Below, piece after piece: positions 5,745 through 10,000 of a stretch of DNA of 10,000 nt. The DNA is from Chloroflexota bacterium (GTDB taxonomy: Bacteria; Chloroflexota; Anaerolineae; Anaerolineales; Villigracilaceae), in NCBI GenBank assembly GCA_020217065.1, contig JAIWOB010000062.1, positions 1 to 10,000 of the forward strand, read 5' to 3'. Within the stretch, counting starts at the first letter, position 1; each line of letters opens with the position of its first letter. The position numbers and the translations under genes are program-made. The notes under the pieces are model-generated. The model did not search any database. It was not told the origin of the DNA and saw nothing but the letters and a program-made list of their open reading frames with translations.

Positions 5745-5980
5745 CCTGCCATACGAAGCAGGATGATTCCATGCAGGACGGAGATTGCCGAGGCGGTTGC
5801 CTTCGCCGCGTCGGTCGCCGATTTCACGGGAGGCGCAAATCGCGCTTGTCGTACCGAACGGCGATGGACGGGTTGCCGCCCGTCAATTTTTCGGCGAATT
5901 TGCGGATGAACTCCAGCCCGTCCGCGGTGGAATAACTATGGTTCGCGGGCAGGGGGAAGCGTCTCGTTTTATCTCTGCGG

Positions 5981-5989
5981 TGTTACAAT
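5981..5989 (+). promoter_or_regulatory. Candidate extended -10 promoter of the beta-helix gene
   Basis: TGTTACAAT fits an extended -10 element. It overlaps the first possible ATG (5988), so a transcript from it would start at about 5996 and could use only the ATG at 6009, which has AAGAGG seven bases before it. There is no clear -35. Confidence 0.4.
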
Positions 5990-6008
5990 GAAAGCAAGAG
6001 GCGCCGCG

Positions 6009-8852
6009 ATGAACAGAATTTCCGTTTTCCTGGCTCTTGTCTTTTCCTTGATGGTCAACGACCTGACCCCGCTCCCGTCTAACGCTCCTTTGTCCGCCGT
6101 CCCCAAAGAAGCGGTTGTCTTTTCAAAAATCGAACTGACGCCGAACATCGAGACTATGGGCGTAATTGTAAGCGGCAAGAATTTGCCGAAAACCGCCGCC
6201 TTAATGTACCGCCGCGACGGCGAAATTGCCTGGCGGACGGGGCATCCGATGGTGAGGATTGAAGACGGACGCCTGGCTGGCAGTTTGTTCGGTCTTTCTC
6301 CCTCTTCCTCTTACAGCGTTAAAGTCTCCGACGGCGCGGCGGAAATCAGCGCTTCGGCGGTCACCCAGGCGGATGAACTCGAATTTCAGCCCGCCGTCAC
6401 GTTGTATGTGGATGACGACGCCGCTGCGGGGGGGAATGGCTCGCGGGCAAAACCCTTTCGCACCATTCAGGAGGCAGTCAACCGCGCCGTCGCCGGTACG
6501 CGGGTGTTGGTCGCCGATGGGATATATCGTGAGAATGTGACGTTTCCCGTTTCGGGAACGGACGGCAGATGGATTCAAGTCAAGGCGGAGGGCGGCGGCG
6601 CAATTCTCGACGGCTCGGTCAACCTGCCCGCGAAAGCATGGAAACCCTACGGCGCAAAAACGAATCTGTGGTTTGCCGCGCTCTCGAAGCCTATTCAATA
6701 TCTGGCGCGCAATGGGCTGCGCTTTTACATGTACGATAACATGAAGGGCTTGACCGACGCGGTCGGGCATAATAAAGTTCCAATGGCGGAAGGCTGGTAT
6801 ATGGAGCCGAAAGGCGCCCGCCTCTATGTCCGCACCCGCGAAAACCCAGCCAATTATTCGTGGCAGGCGCCGCTGTTGAATCACGCTTTTGACGTCAATG
6901 GACGCAGTTGGATTTGGATTGAAGGGTTTGAAATTCGTTATTACGGCGCGAAGGACGGCTGCGGTATTTGCGTGAAGAATTCTTCGCATGTGGCGATTCG
7001 CCGTAACAAGATTCACCATGTGCAGTTGGGAATCTTCGTCAATTGGAACGGCTCCGACGCGCGCGGCAACGACGCGCGCATCGAATACAATGAAATTTAC
7101 GACCCGCCGGTCAATGAGTGGGCTTGGAAGGCGGTTAAAGGTTCTTCCATGGAGGGGACGGCGATTGTCATTCGCGGACACAGCGGGGCGATTGTGCGCG
7201 GAAACGAATTGCATCATATCTTCAATGGCGTTTATACGGGGTCGTCCGCCGACTTGGAAAACGCCGCCATCGCTTTCGACGTTGACGTTTACGATAATTT
7301 CATCCATCACATCGGCGACGACGCTCTTGAACCCGAAGGCGCCTGCGTCAACCATCGTTTCCGCAACAACGTGATTAGCGATTCCCTGGTGGGGGTTTCG
7401 CTGGCGCCGGTGACGCGCGGACCGGTCTGGGTGTTGCGGTCGTTGATTACCAATTACTCCGGCACAAGTTTTAAATGGGATTTAAACTCCAGGGGCGCGG
7501 TCTTTATCTATCACAATACGAGTTGGACCGACGCCGCGGGTTTGAACGCAATGAGTATGCTCCGCCCGGTTCATAATTCGGTGATGCGGAATAATATCTT
7601 TCAGGGCAATGAGTTTGCCTTTGAAGCCGCTTTTACCGGCGCGTCCGGGCATGACTGGGACTATGACAACTGGCGCACCGCTCGTTTCCCCGGCGTTCCC
7701 CGCTTTAAGTGGGAGGCGAAGCCGTATAACACGATTTCCGACTTATGCGCTGCGACCCGCCTTGAATGCAATGGATTGGAAGACCCGCCGGGGTTTGTCA
7801 ACCCGCAGGGCGGCGATTTCCGCCTGCTTTCTTCCAGCCCGAACATAGACCGCGGCGTCGTCTTGCCCGGCGTCAACGACGACTTTAGCGGCTCTGCGCC
7901 GGATATCGGAGCTTACGAATCGGAGTTTGACCGTTTCCCTGTGGCGCTCTCCGTCGCTCTCAACGATATTCTTCCGACCGGCGCGCAAAATGTGGAGTTT
8001 GAAGTCGTATTTTCCGAACCTGTCAGCGGAGTGGACGAAGGGGATTTCGAAGCGGCGGCGGAAGGGAGCCTGAGCGGCGCGTTCATAAAGTCCGTGACGG
8101 GAGAGGGAGCCGTTTACCGGGTGACGGTTGACACCGGCAGCGGGGACGGCTCTCTGGGTTTGCAAATCAAGGACGACGACAGCATTCTCGACTCGGCGGG
8201 AAACCCGCTGGGCGGAACAGGGACGGAGAACGGCGGCTTTCTTTCGCGCAGTCAATACCTGATTCTCAAATCCGCCCCCATTAAATTTGCGACCGCAAAC
8301 TTTACTTCCAACGGCGCGTTCGACGGCTGGGTTATCGAATCCGGTGAGGAAAGCGGCCGCGGCGGCGGATTTAACTCCGTCTCTCCCACGTTTTACCTTG
8401 GCGATAACGCCGAAGACCGGCAATTTCGCGCCATTCTTGATTTCAATACCGCGCCTCTGCCCGATAACGCCATCGTCGTCGGCGCTCTGCTGAAAATCAA
8501 AAAACTAAGCGTTACGGGGACAAACCCGTTTCTCACGCATCGAAATATACAAGTGGATATCGGCGGAGGAATATTTGGACTGCCCGCCTTGCAGGAGGCG
8601 GACTTTGAATCCGCCGCCGGCATGGACTTGGCGGGCGTAATTTTCGACGCCCCGCAGGAGAATTGGTATTCCGCAGCGCTGGAGCGCGCCGCCCTGCAAT
8701 TGATTAACCTCCAAGGTCCAACTCAAGTGCGCCTGCGCTTTCAAACGGACGACAACGACAATCTAAGCGCCGACACCGTCAAATTCCATAGCGGAGACAG
8801 CCGCCTGCCCGGCGACCGTCCCCTTTTGCAGGTTGAATATTACGCGCCTTAA
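6009..8852 (+). CDS. Secreted right-handed beta-helix protein with Ig-like and putative carbohydrate-binding C-terminal domains
   Basis: 947 residues from ATG 6009, chosen over ATG 5988 because AAGAGG precedes it and the N-terminus is then a tidy signal peptide (MNRISVFLALVFSLMV). Domains in order: a fibronectin-III-like beta domain, about residues 35-120. A parallel beta-helix of the DUF1565/pectate-lyase-like type begins at TLYVDDDAAAGGNGS, about 131, with the KPFRTIQEAV and VADGIYREN signature and many coils carrying Asn/His ladders (RRNKIHH, RGNELHH, DNFIHHIGDDAL, RNNVISD). It closes with SSPNIDRG...SAPDIGAYE (632-637). An Ig-like domain of the FSEPVSGVDEGDF type spans about 645-745. The last domain, about 757-947, reads RAILDFNTAPLP...LLKIKK and ends VKFHSGD...RPLLQVEYYAP, the layout of DNRLRE/CBM96-like domains. 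It is probably extracellular and acts on or binds polysaccharide, as a lyase, hydrolase or epimerase; the catalytic residues cannot be assigned by eye. There is no sorting signal or TM anchor at the C-terminus. Confidence 0.9.
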   Translation: MNRISVFLALVFSLMVNDLTPLPSNAPLSAVPKEAVVFSKIELTPNIETMGVIVSGKNLPKTAALMYRRDGEIAWRTGHPMVRIEDGRLAGSLFGLSPSSSYSVKVSDGAAEISASAVTQADELEFQPAVTLYVDDDAAAGGNGSRAKPFRTIQEAVNRAVAGTRVLVADGIYRENVTFPVSGTDGRWIQVKAEGGGAILDGSVNLPAKAWKPYGAKTNLWFAALSKPIQYLARNGLRFYMYDNMKGLTDAVGHNKVPMAEGWYMEPKGARLYVRTRENPANYSWQAPLLNHAFDVNGRSWIWIEGFEIRYYGAKDGCGICVKNSSHVAIRRNKIHHVQLGIFVNWNGSDARGNDARIEYNEIYDPPVNEWAWKAVKGSSMEGTAIVIRGHSGAIVRGNELHHIFNGVYTGSSADLENAAIAFDVDVYDNFIHHIGDDALEPEGACVNHRFRNNVISDSLVGVSLAPVTRGPVWVLRSLITNYSGTSFKWDLNSRGAVFIYHNTSWTDAAGLNAMSMLRPVHNSVMRNNIFQGNEFAFEAAFTGASGHDWDYDNWRTARFPGVPRFKWEAKPYNTISDLCAATRLECNGLEDPPGFVNPQGGDFRLLSSSPNIDRGVVLPGVNDDFSGSAPDIGAYESEFDRFPVALSVALNDILPTGAQNVEFEVVFSEPVSGVDEGDFEAAAEGSLSGAFIKSVTGEGAVYRVTVDTGSGDGSLGLQIKDDDSILDSAGNPLGGTGTENGGFLSRSQYLILKSAPIKFATANFTSNGAFDGWVIESGEESGRGGGFNSVSPTFYLGDNAEDRQFRAILDFNTAPLPDNAIVVGALLKIKKLSVTGTNPFLTHRNIQVDIGGGIFGLPALQEADFESAAGMDLAGVIFDAPQENWYSAALERAALQLINLQGPTQVRLRFQTDDNDNLSADTVKFHSGDSRLPGDRPLLQVEYYAP

Positions 8853-8859
8853 ACGAGCC

Positions 8860-8878
8860 GCCGCAAAGCCGCCCTATG
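8860..8878. repeat. Imperfect direct repeat flanking the protease gene, copy 1
   Basis: GCCGCAAAGCCGCCCTATG closely resembles GCGGCAAAGCCGGCCCTTTG at 9915-9934 (17 matches with one gap). This copy overlaps the stop codon of the protease gene; the other lies just upstream of its ribosome site. It may be a chance similarity of GC-rich sequence. Confidence 0.35.
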
Positions 8879-9884
8879 AAATATGCAAGTCGGACTTTTG
8901 AACCCGGCTGCCGACTTTTATCACCCGCCGCCAGCGGCTGACGTCGTTGAGCGAAATCCAGCGCCTTTCCTCGGTGCGGTAGAACCAGTCCTTGTCCTGC
9001 TGGAAGTACACCAGCGCGTTGGTCGATTCCCAAATATTCAAGATTTCGTTGCCGTGCGCGTGCGTGTCGTCGAAATCGGTGGTGGCGCGCTGTCCCATCT
9101 CGCTGTAGAGTTCGTTCAGTTCCAGTAAGAGGGAATTAATTTCCGGCTCCAGGCGGTTTACCTTCAACCCAATGCGTTTGGCTTCTTCATATAGAATGGG
9201 GTAGCCGTGCGAGGGATATTTGGCGTTCAGGGTGTTGGCAATCTTTTCCGCTTCGCCGTCGTCTTTGATGTGATAGGCGAGCAGTTCCTTGCACAGCATA
9301 ATCGAAAGCGATTCGGCGCGGTCCACCGCCCCGATGACCAGCGGATGCACGTGTTGAAAAAGTTCCTTGTAGGGGTTTTGCCGCGATTCGCCGTTTTGAG
9401 CCTGCCACAAACGCACAACGCGGGTCAACTCATCCAAACTTACGCTGACGCGGTCGTTGTCGCGGTCCAAAGGGGAGAGGGCGTGAGTCAACGAGGTGTC
9501 CACCGGCGTCAGGTACGCCATCGGTCCCATCTGAATTTGATTTGCGCCGAGGGTAATCATTGTGGCGGCGGAGGCGCATTCGAGGGGAATGACGGCGATG
9601 ATTTCGTTGCAGTACTGGCGCAAGAGATTGACGATGCGCAGCGACGCCTGCCCGTTTCCGCCGCTGGATTTGATGAACAGATAAATCTTGTCTTGAACCC
9701 CGATGTTTTCCAGCACTTCGTAGAGGGCGAGAACGTCGTCATGGCACACGCTTCCGCGCGGGTTATTAAAATAGGCGACCAGGGTGCCGCCCAGCGTTTT
9801 GTTCGCCCGCTCAATCAGCGCCTGAGTCTTGTCGAACAGGATAGGGGGTTGTTTTTCCTTCTTTTTTGTCGTTTTTTCCGGCAT
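8874..9884 (-). CDS. Serine dehydrogenase proteinase-family protein (ClpP/SppA fold)
   Basis: 336 residues, ATG 9884, with an excellent AAGGAG eight bases upstream. The family (SDH_protease/Clp-like, Pfam PF01972) contains ClpP-crotonase-fold serine peptidases related to SppA. Visible hallmarks: KIYLFIKSSGGNGQASLRIVNLLR (oxyanion-forming SGGNG at 74-78), then IPLECASAATMITLGANQIQMGP with the likely nucleophile Ser105 in CASAATM, and YLTPVDTSL (124-132) where relatives have LGPID. The C-terminal half is helical and less conserved. The N-terminus (KTTKKKEKQPP) is Lys-rich, with no signal peptide or TM helix, so the protein is predicted cytoplasmic. Substrate and biological role are not established for this family. 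It is convergent with the beta-helix gene, only 21 bp away, with no obvious shared terminator, so the two transcripts may read into each other. Confidence 0.9.
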   Translation of the reverse strand: MPEKTTKKKEKQPPILFDKTQALIERANKTLGGTLVAYFNNPRGSVCHDDVLALYEVLENIGVQDKIYLFIKSSGGNGQASLRIVNLLRQYCNEIIAVIPLECASAATMITLGANQIQMGPMAYLTPVDTSLTHALSPLDRDNDRVSVSLDELTRVVRLWQAQNGESRQNPYKELFQHVHPLVIGAVDRAESLSIMLCKELLAYHIKDDGEAEKIANTLNAKYPSHGYPILYEEAKRIGLKVNRLEPEINSLLLELNELYSEMGQRATTDFDDTHAHGNEILNIWESTNALVYFQQDKDWFYRTEERRWISLNDVSRWRRVIKVGSRVQKSDLHIS

Positions 9885-9892
9885 GTTTTTTT

Positions 9893-9898
9893 CTCCTT
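9893..9898 (-). promoter_or_regulatory. Strong ribosome binding site of the protease gene
   Basis: AAGGAG on the minus strand, followed by an A-rich eight-base spacer (AAAAAAAC) and ATG at 9884. It fixes the start of the protease-like gene. Confidence 0.85.
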
Positions 9899-9914
9899 AC
9901 CCAAAAAATTTTAA

Positions 9915-9934
9915 GCGGCAAAGCCGGCCCTTTG
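9915..9934. repeat. Imperfect direct repeat flanking the protease gene, copy 2
   Basis: GCGGCAAAGCCGGCCCTTTG, partner of the copy at 8860-8878. It contains a small hairpin CGGC-TTT-GCCG on the minus strand, followed 6 bases later by a T6 run (CTTAAAATTTTTT). It could therefore be a weak terminator for a gene entering from the right edge rather than a repeat with its own role. Confidence 0.35.
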
Positions 9935-9943
9935 GTTCTTCGT

Positions 9944-10000
9944 TTATATTTTCGACCAAACCCACCCCGCCGTAAAACCAAGCAGTTCTCCCGCAAACAG
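9944..10000 (-). CDS. Possible 3' end of an upstream minus-strand gene (membrane protein?)
   Basis: From the window edge the minus strand is open for 18 codons, LFAGELLGFTAGWVWSKI, ending in TAA at 9944-9946. The peptide is hydrophobic and reads like the last TM helix of a membrane protein. The stretch is short, so chance is quite possible. A weak hairpin plus T run lies just beyond (9908-9925). The other open frame here, which runs through into the protease start, is basic and low-complexity and looks non-coding. Confidence 0.35.
   Translation of the reverse strand: MFAGELLGFTAGWVWSKI

Larger units (their letters stand above)
5325..5982 (-). pseudogene. Decayed TPR-type gene broken by frameshifts and palindromic insertions
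   Basis: Protein-like sequence continues on the minus strand, but in changing frames. From 5982 to 5824 one frame reads ...[25 protein letters not shown]...[10 protein letters not shown] and stops. A second frame around 5825-5780 reads [16 protein letters not shown], which is close to a TPR consensus. A third (GTG 5827 to 5540) carries AFTRAIAQADEILAKTEDDYDALDAKGLA, a TPR-like helix pair. From 5555 to 5325 the second frame resumes with DGIKTFKKARKIAPHAGVVKSVLRLFDELA, resembling the C-terminal helices of Chloroflexota TPR proteins. No single frame spans this. Two 66-bp palindromic elements lie inside. The upstream end runs into the promoter of the beta-helix gene, so the 5' part of the gene is missing. 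The last two pieces could still be expressed as short ORFs (95 and 76 residues). The identity of the first segment is unknown to me. Confidence 0.7.

Noticed and set aside
6201..7355. 384-residue open frame on the minus strand
   Set aside because: It is antisense to the beta-helix gene, whose domain signatures are unmistakable. The minus-strand product has no recognisable motifs and arises from the codon bias of the real gene.
7743..8423. 226-residue open frame on the minus strand
   Set aside because: It lies wholly opposite the Ig-like part of the beta-helix gene and has no domain character.
9207..9914. 235-residue open frame on the plus strand
   Set aside because: It is antisense to the protease-like gene, which has a strong ribosome site and conserved motifs.
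9967..9980. Third palindromic element fragment (CCGTAAAACC) at the right edge
   Set aside because: Only ten bases match the loop-arm junction of the 66-bp elements, and no partner arm is present in the window.
1..10000. tRNA, rRNA, riboswitch or transposase genes
   Set aside because: None was recognised by eye on either strand; there is no cloverleaf, rRNA core motif or DDE/serine recombinase-like protein.

Overview
The window looks like a stretch of a bacterial chromosome with fairly high GC. My best guess is an Anaerolineae-type member of the Chloroflexota. The hints are the gene content, a lysine-rich tail on an otherwise ordinary PPDK, TPR remnants of a style common there, and many short repeats. 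This is an inference from general familiarity; there is no rRNA or other marker gene here to settle it.

Layout, left to right. (1) 1-2064 (+): the 3' three quarters of a pyruvate, phosphate dikinase gene with an added Lys/Ala-rich C-terminal tail, closed by a strong intrinsic terminator (2086-2119). (2) 2166-4493 (-): a two-gene unit of an unrecognised membrane-anchored protein followed 9 bp later by hemW, a radical-SAM protein of the HemN/HemW family. hemW carries three separate in-frame short-tandem-repeat insertions (octamer at 3197-3260, heptamers at 2590-2624 and 2433-2460). (3) 4494-4763: divergent intergenic region with candidate promoters and repeat debris. (4) 4764-5280 (+): an overlapping pair of small genes, DUF4160 then DUF2442, which resembles a toxin-antitoxin-like module but has no established function. 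(5) 5288-5319: a perfect hairpin between convergent genes, probably a two-way terminator. (6) 5325-5982 (-): a decayed TPR-type gene split over three reading frames. It contains two copies of a 66-bp palindromic element that keeps perfect 16-bp arms in both copies although the arms differ in sequence. (7) 6009-8852 (+): a large secreted right-handed beta-helix protein with an Ig-like domain and a C-terminal domain that looks carbohydrate-binding. (8) 8874-9884 (-): a ClpP/SppA-fold serine protease-like protein of the 'serine dehydrogenase proteinase' family. (9) A possible 3' end of another minus-strand gene at the right edge.

Most genes here are unrelated in function. The thread that links the window is repeat biology. 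Heptamer and octamer arrays and palindromic elements sit inside or beside genes, mostly preserving the reading frame in hemW but coinciding with a frame break in the TPR pseudogene. The paired 66-bp palindromes with compensatory arm changes are the most promising possibly undescribed feature.
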